In this document: piece after piece, positions 8,481 through 16,708 of the stretch
How the letters are laid out: the number at the start of each line of letters is the position of its first letter
How positions within the stretch are numbered: the first letter of the stretch is position 1
Assembly: GCA_017443065.1 (NCBI GenBank)
Contig: JAFSPF010000118.1
Span: forward strand, 1-57,660
Source: Lachnospiraceae bacterium
Lineage (GTDB): Bacteria; Bacillota; Clostridia; Lachnospirales; Lachnospiraceae
Direction of reading: 5' to 3'
DNA length: 57,660 nt
Made by a program: the position numbers and the translations under genes
The notes under the pieces: generated by a model
What the model was told of the DNA's origin: nothing
Database searches by the model: none
What the model saw: only the letters and a program-made list of their open reading frames with translations

Positions 8481-9406
8481 AGAAGATCGATAACGAAAGC
8501 TTATATGAGGCGATCGGCGGCATCGGGGAAGACCTGCTCAACCGCAGCGAGGAGGCCTCCTTTACCGGCAAAGCGGGAGAAATTCACCGGCAGCAGGAGG
8601 AGGCGGAAAAGGCGAAGCGGGAGCGGGGGAAGATCGTGCCTTTGCCCGGCGCAAAGAAGCGCGCCGTATGGACGGCGGTGCTGGGGATTGCGGCGATTGT
8701 TGTTCTCGGCATTGCCGCCCGTGTGATCATGCGCGGCAACACCCTGATGGGCGGGGGAAGCGCCGCTCCGATGCAGTCGGTGCAGGAAACGGAGGCCGTG
8801 TCCCTGGCACCGGAAGCCGGGACCGTTACGGCGGATGCCGCCCCGGAGGCGGCTGCAGAGGAGGCCGCCATGGAGGAGGCCGCGGAAGCGGAAGCTGCCG
8901 GCGCGGCGGAGGAAATTTTTGCTGCGGACGGCGGAGCAAAGAGCGCATCGGCATCGGCGCAGGCTCCGGCGGACATGCCGCTCGTGACGGAGGGGTCATC
9001 TTCGGGGACCAAAGTGCAGAATGCGGTTGCGGCAGCGGAAGAGGAAAGCGTGACGGACGAAGAGGTGCTGGGACCGCGCAGGCAATACAGGACGGCGTGG
9101 ATTCCTCCCGGCGATATGCCCCACTTTTTTACTTTTGAGGGCAGGCGCTATGACCTCATTGCGTCGGATGTTCCCGCGGAGAAGATCCGCCGCGGCGAGG
9201 AAGCCGCTTATATAGAGAGGCGCATAGACGAAGAAACGCCGGAAGCAGACTACCTGCAGGAGAAGGCCGGTTCCGTGAGAGGGATGGCCTATGAAGTGGA
9301 GGGGTATGACAAAGAGGGACTGCTCTGCATGGAGACAGAGGAAGGCACGTATATCCTCTTTGTCAGCGAGGATTACGCCTCCGTTCCGCGCTATACGGAA
9401 TGGTAA
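8477..9406 (+). CDS. Single-span membrane protein, probable anti-sigma partner
   Basis: 309 residues. Residues 1-62 are charged and cytoplasmic (start MKKIDNESLYEAIGGIGEDL), residues 64-82 form one membrane segment, and about 95-205 is an outside stretch very rich in Ala and Glu. A compact C-terminal region of about 90 residues, with many aromatic and charged residues, follows. There is no recognisable zinc anti-sigma motif, so the role rests on the ATGA overlap with the sigma gene and the topology. The cytoplasmic N-terminus would bind the sigma factor and the outside part would sense or be cleaved. It ends 8 bases from the convergent MATE gene. Confidence 0.65.
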   Translation: MKKIDNESLYEAIGGIGEDLLNRSEEASFTGKAGEIHRQQEEAEKAKRERGKIVPLPGAKKRAVWTAVLGIAAIVVLGIAARVIMRGNTLMGGGSAAPMQSVQETEAVSLAPEAGTVTADAAPEAAAEEAAMEEAAEAEAAGAAEEIFAADGGAKSASASAQAPADMPLVTEGSSSGTKVQNAVAAAEEESVTDEEVLGPRRQYRTAWIPPGDMPHFFTFEGRRYDLIASDVPAEKIRRGEEAAYIERRIDEETPEADYLQEKAGSVRGMAYEVEGYDKEGLLCMETEEGTYILFVSEDYASVPRYTEW

Positions 9407-9413
9407 GATAAAG

Positions 9414-10808
9414 TCAGGCGGCCTTCGCGAGCTGCTTCCTTCGGAACAGAAAGAACATCAGCAGCGCCGTAAGGCAGCAGATCATATCCGCAAAGGGTGT
9501 GGCCCACACGATCATGGAGGCGCTGAAGACAGAGGCAAAGAGCAGCATCATCGGAATGTCCAGCGCGCCTTTTCTGAGAACCGCCAGGAAGAAGGAGCGC
9601 AGTCCCTGTCCGACCGCCTGGAAAAAGCTGATCATCAGGTAGGCGCAGGCGGAGAAGGGTCCGCCGATGCAGAGAATCCGCAAAAACTTTGCGGCCAGAC
9701 TGTGTGATTCGGACACGCCCGGAAAGAAAATCCCCGTCAGCTGCATGGAGAAGATGAGGCAGCCCGCCGTACAGAGCGCGGCGGCGCCGACGGCCAGCGC
9801 CATGGAGACGAAGAAGGAGTGCTGCATCCGCCTTCTGTCCTTTGCGGCATGATGATAGGCAATGAGCGGCAGCACCCCCTGCGCAATCCCGCGGACGATG
9901 CAGTGCGCCAGCATATTGACCTTCTTGGCCACGCCGATGCCGGCATGCGCGGCGACGGAGACATGCGCCATCAGGTTGCCGAGCACCCCGTAGCTGACAT
10001 TTTCAAAGAGCGTCATCAGACAGGCGGGCAGGCCCGCCGCAAGCACATCCTTCGGGATGTGTTTTTTGAAGATTTTCCGGACGCGCCTTGCGGAAATCTT
10101 CAGGCTCAGCACGGTCTTTTTTCTGCGCAGGCGCAGGAAGACGATGAGGAAGTAAAAGAAGGAGAGCGCGTTTGCAAGCGTTGTGGCAACCGCGGCCCCC
10201 AGCACCTCCGCGCCCTCCGGCAGCAGCACAAACATGAAGAGCGGGTCCAGCGCGATGTTCAAAAATCCGCCGAGGGAAATGCCGATGGCGGAGATGATGC
10301 TGCGTCCCTCCGAGCGGAAGAGATGCGCCATCAGGGCGTTTAAGGAGGCAAAGAGCCCGCCGATGACGACCGTGACCTCCATATAGGAGACCGCGAGCGC
10401 ATGGACATTTTCCTCCAGCCCGCCGAGGATCCGGACGAAGGGATGGATCAGGAGGAGGGCCAGCAGGGAATAAAAGCAGGTCGTCACGAAGCAGCCCCAG
10501 AAGGAAAAGGCGGCCGTGCGTCTGGCGCGGCGGATTTTGCCCCTTCCCATCGCGCGGCCGATCGTTGAGGACGCGCCGATACCGAAGAGGTTGGAGATGG
10601 CGGAGAGGAACATAAAGGCCGGCAGGCAGACCGTGACCGCGGAGATACAATCATCGCGCCCCGTGAGCGAGACGAAGTAGGTGTCCGCAATGTTATAAAT
10701 CACAAGAATGATCTGCCCCACCACGGTGGGGATGGCAAGCTTCAGCACCGTCTTCATGACGGAATCCGATGCAAACAGATGGTTTTGTTTTGTCTTTTTC
10801 GTGCGCAT
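9414..10808 (-). CDS. MATE family efflux transporter
   Basis: 464 residues with about twelve membrane segments in two related halves, starting with a short polar tail and LAIPTVVGQIILVIYNIADT, a typical first MATE helix. MATE pumps export cationic drugs or metabolites using Na+ or H+ gradients. AAAGGGGG lies 7-8 bases before ATG 10808. It is transcribed divergently from the EAL-HDOD gene from a promoter whose spacer contains a small palindrome. The substrate cannot be inferred. It is convergent with the sigma/anti-sigma pair with only 7 bases between. Confidence 0.9.
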   Translation of the reverse strand: MRTKKTKQNHLFASDSVMKTVLKLAIPTVVGQIILVIYNIADTYFVSLTGRDDCISAVTVCLPAFMFLSAISNLFGIGASSTIGRAMGRGKIRRARRTAAFSFWGCFVTTCFYSLLALLLIHPFVRILGGLEENVHALAVSYMEVTVVIGGLFASLNALMAHLFRSEGRSIISAIGISLGGFLNIALDPLFMFVLLPEGAEVLGAAVATTLANALSFFYFLIVFLRLRRKKTVLSLKISARRVRKIFKKHIPKDVLAAGLPACLMTLFENVSYGVLGNLMAHVSVAAHAGIGVAKKVNMLAHCIVRGIAQGVLPLIAYHHAAKDRRRMQHSFFVSMALAVGAAALCTAGCLIFSMQLTGIFFPGVSESHSLAAKFLRILCIGGPFSACAYLMISFFQAVGQGLRSFFLAVLRKGALDIPMMLLFASVFSASMIVWATPFADMICCLTALLMFFLFRRKQLAKAA

Positions 10809-10841
10809 TTGGCATCCCCCTTTCTTCTGCGGTGAACCACC

Positions 10842-10870
10842 ATTATAATCCCGTGTGCGGGAAAATTCAA
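10842..10870 (-). promoter_or_regulatory. Sigma-A promoter of the MATE gene with palindromic spacer
   Basis: On the minus strand TTGAAT (10865-10870) and TATAAT (10842-10847) are 17 bp apart, a near-consensus promoter. The spacer contains the perfect palindrome CCCG-TGTG-CGGG at 10850-10861, a plausible repressor site that would block RNA polymerase. The divergent EAL promoter begins only 13 bp away. Confidence 0.65.
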
Positions 10871-10883
10871 ATGTAAAAACTCA

Positions 10884-10912
10884 TTGAACAGCGTGAAAAA
10901 AAAAGATATAAT
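10884..10912 (+). promoter_or_regulatory. Sigma-A promoter of the EAL-HDOD gene
   Basis: TTGAAC (10884-10889), a 17-bp spacer and TATAAT (10907-10912) precede the start codon at 10958 by 45 bases. GAAAGGAG follows as the ribosome-binding site. Confidence 0.72.
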
Positions 10913-10957
10913 AAAAAGGACTATAGACGCTTTGCGCAAGGCGCCGAAAGGAGCAGC

Positions 10958-12184
10958 ATGTTAGCGACCCTGATCCCCTTGTTTGACGCTGAGATGAGCG
11001 TCGGCAGCTATTCCGTTTTTGCCCAGAAGGCCAATTATTTCTTAAAGCCCGGACTGAACGGCACGATCCGCTTGGACGGTGCCGGCAATGTCACGGGGAT
11101 GGACCTGATTGACTCCATGGGCATCGAAACGCTGACCGGCGAAAAAGAGGTTTTTGTGGAGATCAACAACATCTCCATCTTTGCCGATCTGGACGCACAG
11201 TGCTCCGCGCCGCATGAGAAGCTGGTGCTGCTCATGGACCATACGGTGAAGCCGGAGGCCATGTACATCAACCGCGTCAAGGAACTGAAGGCGATGGGCT
11301 ACGGCCTGGCCGTGCGCAAGCTGCAGATTGATCAGTTCGAGCCCTATAAGCCGCTGCTGCAGATGATGGATTTCATCCTGCTGGATCACAAGAAGATCCG
11401 CATCGAGAGCGCGAGGATTTATTTCAGCAAACAGTATCCCAACATCAAGCTGATTGCCGTCAATGTGGACACACAGGAGGAGTATGACAACCTTGTGGCG
11501 CACGGCGGTTATCATTTTTACGAAGGCGGTTTCTTCCGCATGCCGATCCAGAAATCGGAACGCGAAATTGCCCCCTTGAAGGTGAATTACATCGAGCTCT
11601 TAAACGTCGTCAACGCACCGGATTACGATCTGACGGACGCGGCGGATGTCGTGGGAAGAGATACGGCGCTTGTCGTTTCCATGCTGGAAATGGTCAACCG
11701 CATGACGATCGCTGGCGGCGTTTCCAGTGTCAGGCACGCGGCGGCGATGCTCGGGCAGAAGGAACTGAAGAAGTGGATCAATACCGCCATCACCAAAGAA
11801 CTCCTCGCGGACAAGCCCTCGGAGATCATGCGGCTCTCGCTCCTGCGCGCGAAGTTTGCGGAAAACCTTGCGAAGATCTTTGAGCTGGCGCAGATGTCGC
11901 AGGAGCTGTTCCTGATGGGACTGTTCTCGGTGCTGGACATCATGCTGGACAAGACGATGGACGAGGCGCTGGAGATCGTGAAGGTGTCGAAGCCGATTTC
12001 GGACGCATTGCTTCGCGGGGAAGGGCCGCTCGCACCGGTCTTAAACTTCGTCAAGGAATACGAAAACGCCTCCTGGCAGGAGGTTTCCCGCCTGATGGTG
12101 CTGTCGAATATTGACATGGATCCGGTGTATGAAGCCTATACGGATTCGCTGAAGTGGTACCGGGAGCTGTTTAAGCAGGGATAA
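10958..12184 (+). CDS. EAL-HDOD domain protein (YuxH-like)
   Basis: 408 residues. Residues 1-200 follow the fold of an EAL phosphodiesterase domain, including a glycine-rich end (GGYHFYEGGFF), but the metal and catalytic signature with ExL is not recognisable, so c-di-GMP hydrolysis is doubtful. Residues 200-400 are an HDOD domain (LLNVVNAPDYDLTDAADVV, then IAGGVSSVRHAAAMLG and ELKKWIN), a non-enzymatic HD relative often found in signalling adaptors. The combination matches YuxH-like proteins. GAAAGGAG precedes ATG 10958. It stands between two MATE pumps, convergent with the second by 12 bases. A link to c-di-GMP sensing is possible but inferred. Confidence 0.85.
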   Translation: MLATLIPLFDAEMSVGSYSVFAQKANYFLKPGLNGTIRLDGAGNVTGMDLIDSMGIETLTGEKEVFVEINNISIFADLDAQCSAPHEKLVLLMDHTVKPEAMYINRVKELKAMGYGLAVRKLQIDQFEPYKPLLQMMDFILLDHKKIRIESARIYFSKQYPNIKLIAVNVDTQEEYDNLVAHGGYHFYEGGFFRMPIQKSEREIAPLKVNYIELLNVVNAPDYDLTDAADVVGRDTALVVSMLEMVNRMTIAGGVSSVRHAAAMLGQKELKKWINTAITKELLADKPSEIMRLSLLRAKFAENLAKIFELAQMSQELFLMGLFSVLDIMLDKTMDEALEIVKVSKPISDALLRGEGPLAPVLNFVKEYENASWQEVSRLMVLSNIDMDPVYEAYTDSLKWYRELFKQG

Positions 12185-12196
12185 GAGAGCGCGGGC

Positions 12197-13588
12197 TCAG
12201 GCGGTTTTCGCCCTGCGCATCGCAAACTTTTCGTGCAGATGCCTGCGCAGGAAGAAGAAGCAGATCAGGTGCACGAGCGCCGTCACCGACCAGGTGATCG
12301 GATAGGAGAGAAACAGCGTAAACAGGGAGTGATAGTCCGGGATGGAAAAGACGGTCACGATCCAGAGGATGCGCAGACCGCAGGCGCCGAGGACCGAAAC
12401 GATCATCGGCATGACGGAGGCGCCGAGGCCCCGGATCGAACCGCAGATCACATCCATCACACCACAGATAAAATACGGCCTGCAGATGATGCTCATCCGG
12501 GTAATCCCGACAGCAATCGCCTGCGGGTCTTTGTTATAGATGGAAAGCAAAGGCTCCGCAAAGAAATAGGCGATGTTGCCGAGGGCGATGCCGGTAACGG
12601 AGACGAGGAGCAGACAGTTGATCAGCACCCGGTCGATGCGTTTGGCATCCAGCGCCCCGAAGTTTGCGCTCGTAAAGGTCACGCAGGCCTGATGAAAGGC
12701 ATTCATGGCCACGTAAACAAAGCCCTCGATGTTGGCACCGGCGGCGGAGCCTGCCATCGCCAGCGCACCGAAGGAATTGATGGAGGACTGGATCAGCACA
12801 TTGGAAATCGAGAAGACCGTGCCCTGCAGACCTGCCGGCAGACCGATCTGCAGCATGCGCTTGAGCTTGTCCCCCGTGATGCGGCATTGTCTGATTTCAA
12901 AGCGGTAGCTTTCCGTCGTTCGCATCAGACAGCGCACAACGAGCAGCGCGGAGAGCGCCTGGGACAGAATCGTCGCCAGGGCGACACCCGCCACGCCCAT
13001 GTGAAAGACCAGGACAAAGATCAGGTTCAATCCCACGTTGAGGATGCCCGCCAGCGTCAGATAATACAGCGGGCGCCTCGTATCCCCGACCGCGCGCAGA
13101 ACCGCCGCGCCGATATTATAAAGAAGGTTCACCGGCATGCCGGCAAAATAAATCCGCATGTAAAGCGTACTTAAATCAATGACCTCCGCGGGCGAATCCA
13201 TCAGGGTCAGAAGCGGCCTGCAGAGCACAATCCCGAAGACCAGAAGAAAACAGCCTGCGGCAAGCGCCGAAGTGATCGCGGTGTGTACGGTTTCCGACAC
13301 ATCCTGCTTTCTGTCGATCGCGTAAAAATGCGCCACCAGGACGTTCACACCCACACCCAGCCCCATGAAGAGCGCGACCAGCATATTGATAAGAGAACCG
13401 GTGGAGCCGATCGCCGCCACCGGATAGTCATTTACCGCATTGAGCCGTACAATGATGATGTCCGCCGCGTTGAAGAGCAGCTGCAAAATGCTCGACGCCA
13501 TGAGCGGCAGGGTAAAGAGCAGGATCTTCCCGGTCAAAGGACCGTGGGTCATGTCAATCTCATAGGTTTTTTTTCTGTTTGCACGCAT
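12197..13588 (-). CDS. MATE family efflux transporter (second)
   Basis: About 463 residues, twelve predicted membrane segments, starting MRANRKKTYEIDMTHGPLTG then an apolar helix LLFTLPLMASSILQLLFNAA. It belongs to the NorM/DinF superfamily but differs clearly from the other pump in the window. I use ATG 13588; ATG 13594 is also in frame. A TATACT box ends at 13596, so the predicted transcript would start at or just before 13588, giving a leaderless mRNA. AAAGG is 9-10 bases before 13594 and could instead serve as ribosome-binding site if the promoter call is wrong. Substrate unknown. Confidence 0.88.
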   Translation of the reverse strand: MRANRKKTYEIDMTHGPLTGKILLFTLPLMASSILQLLFNAADIIIVRLNAVNDYPVAAIGSTGSLINMLVALFMGLGVGVNVLVAHFYAIDRKQDVSETVHTAITSALAAGCFLLVFGIVLCRPLLTLMDSPAEVIDLSTLYMRIYFAGMPVNLLYNIGAAVLRAVGDTRRPLYYLTLAGILNVGLNLIFVLVFHMGVAGVALATILSQALSALLVVRCLMRTTESYRFEIRQCRITGDKLKRMLQIGLPAGLQGTVFSISNVLIQSSINSFGALAMAGSAAGANIEGFVYVAMNAFHQACVTFTSANFGALDAKRIDRVLINCLLLVSVTGIALGNIAYFFAEPLLSIYNKDPQAIAVGITRMSIICRPYFICGVMDVICGSIRGLGASVMPMIVSVLGACGLRILWIVTVFSIPDYHSLFTLFLSYPITWSVTALVHLICFFFLRRHLHEKFAMRRAKTA

Positions 13589-13595
13589 AAACATC

Positions 13596-13623
13596 AGTAT
13601 AGACCTTTTACGAAAAAAAGCAA
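13596..13623 (-). promoter_or_regulatory. Sigma-A promoter of the second MATE gene
   Basis: On the minus strand TTGCTT (13618-13623) and TATACT (13596-13601) are separated by 16 bp. The in-frame ATG codons at 13594 and 13588 lie 2 and 8 bases past the -10. Confidence 0.5.
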
Positions 13624-13674
13624 GGAGGTCGGAAAGAATAAAATGGCGACAATAACGAAATGGATAATTTAGAA

Positions 13675-15462
13675 TCAGTTAATGCCCAGCGAGCAGAGGT
13701 AGGACTCCGCATTCAGATAGTGGATATCCTGCTCAAACGCCTCTTCGCCGCGATAGATTACATATTTTTCTTCGATTGTGCCGTAAAGCTGTCTGGCGAT
13801 GGAGCATTTTTCCTCGTCCAACAGATGGCGGTACTGTTCCGGGGCGCGTTCCCTGCTGTGCTTGATTTCATACAAACGGCAGGAGATTGTCGCGGGATCA
13901 AACACCACCATGTCAAATTCACCGACGGGAAATTGCAGGGTACAGACCTGCAAATGGGGAAAAGCGAGCATTGTTTCCAAAAGAATGATTTCCTCCATCA
14001 TCCGGCCTTGTATTTCGCTGACAATTCTTTCACTGATACGCATTCTTTCTTCGATCGGAATGTCACGAAAGGTGTGGTCCTGCAGAAGAGAAGTGATTAA
14101 CGCTTCGGACTGCGCGAAACGCAGACCCGGTTGTGCGATTACGGTACGCTTTGCGGAAGGAATGCTCCCCTCCGCAAACTCGACATTGATTTCAAAAATA
14201 AGATCCAGCAAAGCCAGGTATGAGCGAATCTCCCGCACATGGATTTCCTCCGGCAGAATCCTCTGTTCTTCCTGATTCTTAATATCCAGGAGATGCATCA
14301 GCCGTCGGGTCACTTCTTCCATATCAATATGATCCAGCACATCGGTGGGCATCTGCCGGTCCTTTCGCAGGTTATTGCGGGAGACACCAAGATCATGAGA
14401 GCGGAAGGTGCGTCGCAGCACATCTGCGGCAAAGCGGTGGTTGATGTCCTCCACCACACGGTTTATGGCACCCGTCAGTTCTCCGGCGTCATACAGCGAA
14501 CGCAGGGCGCGAAAGTGTCCGCCATAACGATAGTTCTTGAGTGAATGCTGCACATTCTGCGCAATAGAGGTGTTGATATATTCGTTGACCGCCTGTTGGT
14601 CGGAAAAAGGTAAGCGGTCTTTATTGTAATTGATACCGCCCATGCTCATGGTGCCGCCATAACGGATATAGCGGTCGAAATCCGCGATGCCGAGAACATC
14701 CGCAAATTCGCGGTATGGAATGAGTGTGGTATGCAGTAAAATGCAGCGGTCATATAACTGCTCTTCTTTTGTAAAAACAAAGCCGAGAGAATCTGTTCCG
14801 GAAAGAACGATCTTCATACCGCTTGCGACGAAAATATCGGAAAATAAAGCAGCGCCTTCGATGAAGTCATCCAGAAGCGTGACTTCATCTATGAAAACAT
14901 AACGAAAGCCCTGTGATTCCAAAAGGCGCAGATCCTCATGGAGATGCGCAAGCGTGTTTTCCGGTGAGATCTGAATAAAGGCAGTGCGCTGCCGCATGGT
15001 CTCTTCCATCTGCAGGATGGCCTGACGGATCATCGTGGTTTTTCCGGTGCGCCGAAGACCGTATAAGATCAATACGCGGTCAGAGACCGGTTCCCGCAGA
15101 TATCGCTGCAGTTCTGAGAACATATAACGCGTATGGAAAGCGCCGACCGGTTCTGCAAAAGAGAGAAGTTCCGTTCCGGTGCGCGTCATGCAGTGAAAAG
15201 GGAGGGGGGAGGATACGTCGGCAGGCGCCGGATGTTGCAACATATCCCCGGAATGCAACAATGCCTGCAACCGTTTTCTTTCCGCGATTTGCTGCTGAAG
15301 CAGGGCCAGGGTTTCGCCCTTGACACGTTTCGTGACCTGTTTGCCGTTTTCGCGGTATTGCCAATATTCATAGGGTTTGCCGTGAATGGTTTTGACGGCA
15401 ATGATCCCCTTCGGCAGAGCATCGATTTGGGCAAGGATGCGTTCTTTTTCTTTCTGATCCAT
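13675..15462 (-). CDS. AAA ATPase with N-terminal adaptor and nuclease-like C-terminus
   Basis: 595 residues. Residues 20-70 hold a small domain (GKPYEYWQYRENGKQVTKR, then a Lys/Arg-rich helix) similar in look to domains fused to DNA-associated proteins. The ATPase core has Walker A GLRRTGKTT (135-143) and Walker B YVFIDEVTLLDD (188-199). The C-terminal region contains FDMVVFDP followed by LYEIKHS, resembling the Asp and ExK of PD-(D/E)XK nucleases. This layout recalls the archaeal-type ATPase/DUF234/DUF4143 families, whose function is poorly known. AAGGAGA precedes ATG 15462. An inverted repeat overlaps its promoter, suggesting self-control. It is more AT-rich than the neighbouring housekeeping genes. 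Function not assigned. Confidence 0.8.
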   Translation of the reverse strand: MDQKEKERILAQIDALPKGIIAVKTIHGKPYEYWQYRENGKQVTKRVKGETLALLQQQIAERKRLQALLHSGDMLQHPAPADVSSPLPFHCMTRTGTELLSFAEPVGAFHTRYMFSELQRYLREPVSDRVLILYGLRRTGKTTMIRQAILQMEETMRQRTAFIQISPENTLAHLHEDLRLLESQGFRYVFIDEVTLLDDFIEGAALFSDIFVASGMKIVLSGTDSLGFVFTKEEQLYDRCILLHTTLIPYREFADVLGIADFDRYIRYGGTMSMGGINYNKDRLPFSDQQAVNEYINTSIAQNVQHSLKNYRYGGHFRALRSLYDAGELTGAINRVVEDINHRFAADVLRRTFRSHDLGVSRNNLRKDRQMPTDVLDHIDMEEVTRRLMHLLDIKNQEEQRILPEEIHVREIRSYLALLDLIFEINVEFAEGSIPSAKRTVIAQPGLRFAQSEALITSLLQDHTFRDIPIEERMRISERIVSEIQGRMMEEIILLETMLAFPHLQVCTLQFPVGEFDMVVFDPATISCRLYEIKHSRERAPEQYRHLLDEEKCSIARQLYGTIEEKYVIYRGEEAFEQDIHYLNAESYLCSLGIN

Positions 15463-15483
15463 GAGCGGTCTCCTTATGAGGTC

Positions 15484-15512
15484 ATTTTAACCTTTTTAAC
15501 ACCAAAAGTAAA
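15484..15512 (-). promoter_or_regulatory. Sigma-A promoter of the ATPase gene
   Basis: On the minus strand TTTACT (15507-15512) and TAAAAT (15484-15489) are exactly 17 bp apart, about 22 bases upstream of ATG 15462. The inverted repeat 15493-15526 covers the spacer and the region upstream of the -35. Confidence 0.6.
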
Positions 15513-15526
15513 GGAGGTGTTAAAAA
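15493..15526. promoter_or_regulatory. 11-bp inverted repeat overlapping the ATPase promoter (operator candidate)
   Basis: TTTTTAACACC (15493-15503) and GGTGTTAAAAA (15516-15526) are perfect reverse complements separated by 12 bp. One arm lies in the promoter spacer and the other just upstream of the -35. This geometry fits a repressor operator better than a terminator, because no gene ends here. Confidence 0.55.
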
Positions 15527-15576
15527 CAAGGTTAATTTTCATCAAAAGAAAGACTAAACCGCATATGCCGCCATGG

Positions 15577-15606
15577 ATGACGGCATGGGCAAGATCGTGG
15601 TACAAT
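15577..15606 (+). promoter_or_regulatory. Extended -10 promoter of the HipA-like gene
   Basis: ATGACG (15577-15582), an 18-bp spacer and TACAAT (15601-15606) with an extended TGG. The ATG at 15614 begins 8 bases beyond the -10 and no Shine-Dalgarno is visible, so the transcript is predicted to be leaderless. Confidence 0.5.
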
Positions 15607-15613
15607 ATCATAT

Positions 15614-16696
15614 ATGGTACCCGGGGAATATGAGATTCTGTGCAATGACACCGTCTGCGGGGAGGTAACAGACGGGAAATACCGTGAAATCAAGGGTGAA
15701 ACGGCGCCGCTATACCTTGCGCGGGGCGGGTCTTTTGCCGCGTGGGTGGAGCACAGGGCCTTGTCCGAGAGCAGGGGCCTGACGGCCAGGAATCTGAAAT
15801 CCGCCTCCGGTATTGCGACGAATGCGTCCCTGTTTGAGACGGCAATGCGTTTTCATGCCGCGATGGTGACGGATCATTACTGGGTGCGGAAAAAGGGAGA
15901 GGGCATTTCGTACGCGGAGGTTTCCTTTGACCGCTATGACGGTTTTTTTTACCGGCTGTCGCTGGGACTGGACAGCGCACATGATGCCTACCGCTCGGAC
16001 CGCTCCAATCCGGAGCTGACCAACATCGGCAATTCCGACAAGGCCTGGCGGACGGAAGCGGACGAATGCAGATATCTGTATAAAAGACAGCCGCTGCATG
16101 AGTGTTTTCAGGAGGTGGCGGCATCGAAAGTCGCAAAGACTCTGGGCATCCCGACGGTGCAATATGAACTCGTGGAAGCGACCCCGCCGGATCCGGAATT
16201 CGGACGGACCGGTATCGTGCGTTCCGCCGATTTTACATGGAAGCAAAACATTAATCTGGAGCATGCGGATGCACTCCTGCAGGGGAGCGGCATCTCGGAA
16301 CGTGATATCGCCGGCAATGTAAAGATCTTTGCGGCGTTTTCCCTGGAGAAATCATATCTTGATCTGATATACTTTGATTATCTGACCGGCAATCCCGACC
16401 GCCATGTATATAATTACGGCGTGCTCAGGGACTGTGAAAGCGGAATTGTAAAGACGCTTGCGCCCAATTATGACAACAATTTTGCCTTCACCGCGGAACC
16501 GGACGGGAGGCAGCTTTTCGATGCGGCAAAGGCGTATGCATGGAGACCTCCCGCGCTGACGGAAGAAGGCATGGATGAGGTCGTTCTTGCACTCCGCGCC
16601 ATCGGAGATTTTTCCAACTACAAGATCGATGCGGTCAGGGAACAGGTGCTGCGGCGCGCGAAAGCATTTGAAAAACTGCTGCAGCAGGAGGCGTGA
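15614..16696 (+). CDS. HipA-like kinase-domain protein without antitoxin partner
   Basis: 360 residues. The C-terminal half has the HipA-like kinase pattern: a lysine-bearing strand (YLYKRQ, about 154-159), a helix ending ASKVAKTLGIPTVQYEL, the catalytic block LTGNPDRHVYNYG (Asp about 262) and the metal-binding loop LAPNYDNN. The N-terminal 140 residues are unassigned. HipA proteins phosphorylate protein targets such as GltX, usually paired with a HipB repressor; no such gene is adjacent on either side. The start at 15614 has no ribosome-binding site but sits directly behind a -10 box. It ends 12 bases before the HAD gene. Kinase-fold assignment is fairly secure; toxicity and target are not. 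Confidence 0.7.
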   Translation: MVPGEYEILCNDTVCGEVTDGKYREIKGETAPLYLARGGSFAAWVEHRALSESRGLTARNLKSASGIATNASLFETAMRFHAAMVTDHYWVRKKGEGISYAEVSFDRYDGFFYRLSLGLDSAHDAYRSDRSNPELTNIGNSDKAWRTEADECRYLYKRQPLHECFQEVAASKVAKTLGIPTVQYELVEATPPDPEFGRTGIVRSADFTWKQNINLEHADALLQGSGISERDIAGNVKIFAAFSLEKSYLDLIYFDYLTGNPDRHVYNYGVLRDCESGIVKTLAPNYDNNFAFTAEPDGRQLFDAAKAYAWRPPALTEEGMDEVVLALRAIGDFSNYKIDAVREQVLRRAKAFEKLLQQEA

Positions 16697-16708
16697 GGGG
16701 AAGAGCGA

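Noticed and set aside
12233-13174. A 313-codon open frame opposite the second MATE gene
   Set aside because: His/Arg/Asp-rich shadow with no start signals; the MATE protein on the other strand is convincing.
15493-15526. The inverted repeat as a rho-independent terminator
   Set aside because: No gene on either strand ends here; it overlaps a promoter instead.
15463-15613. A HipB-like antitoxin upstream of the HipA-like gene
   Set aside because: The gap holds an inverted repeat and two promoters but no open frame of helix-turn-helix type.
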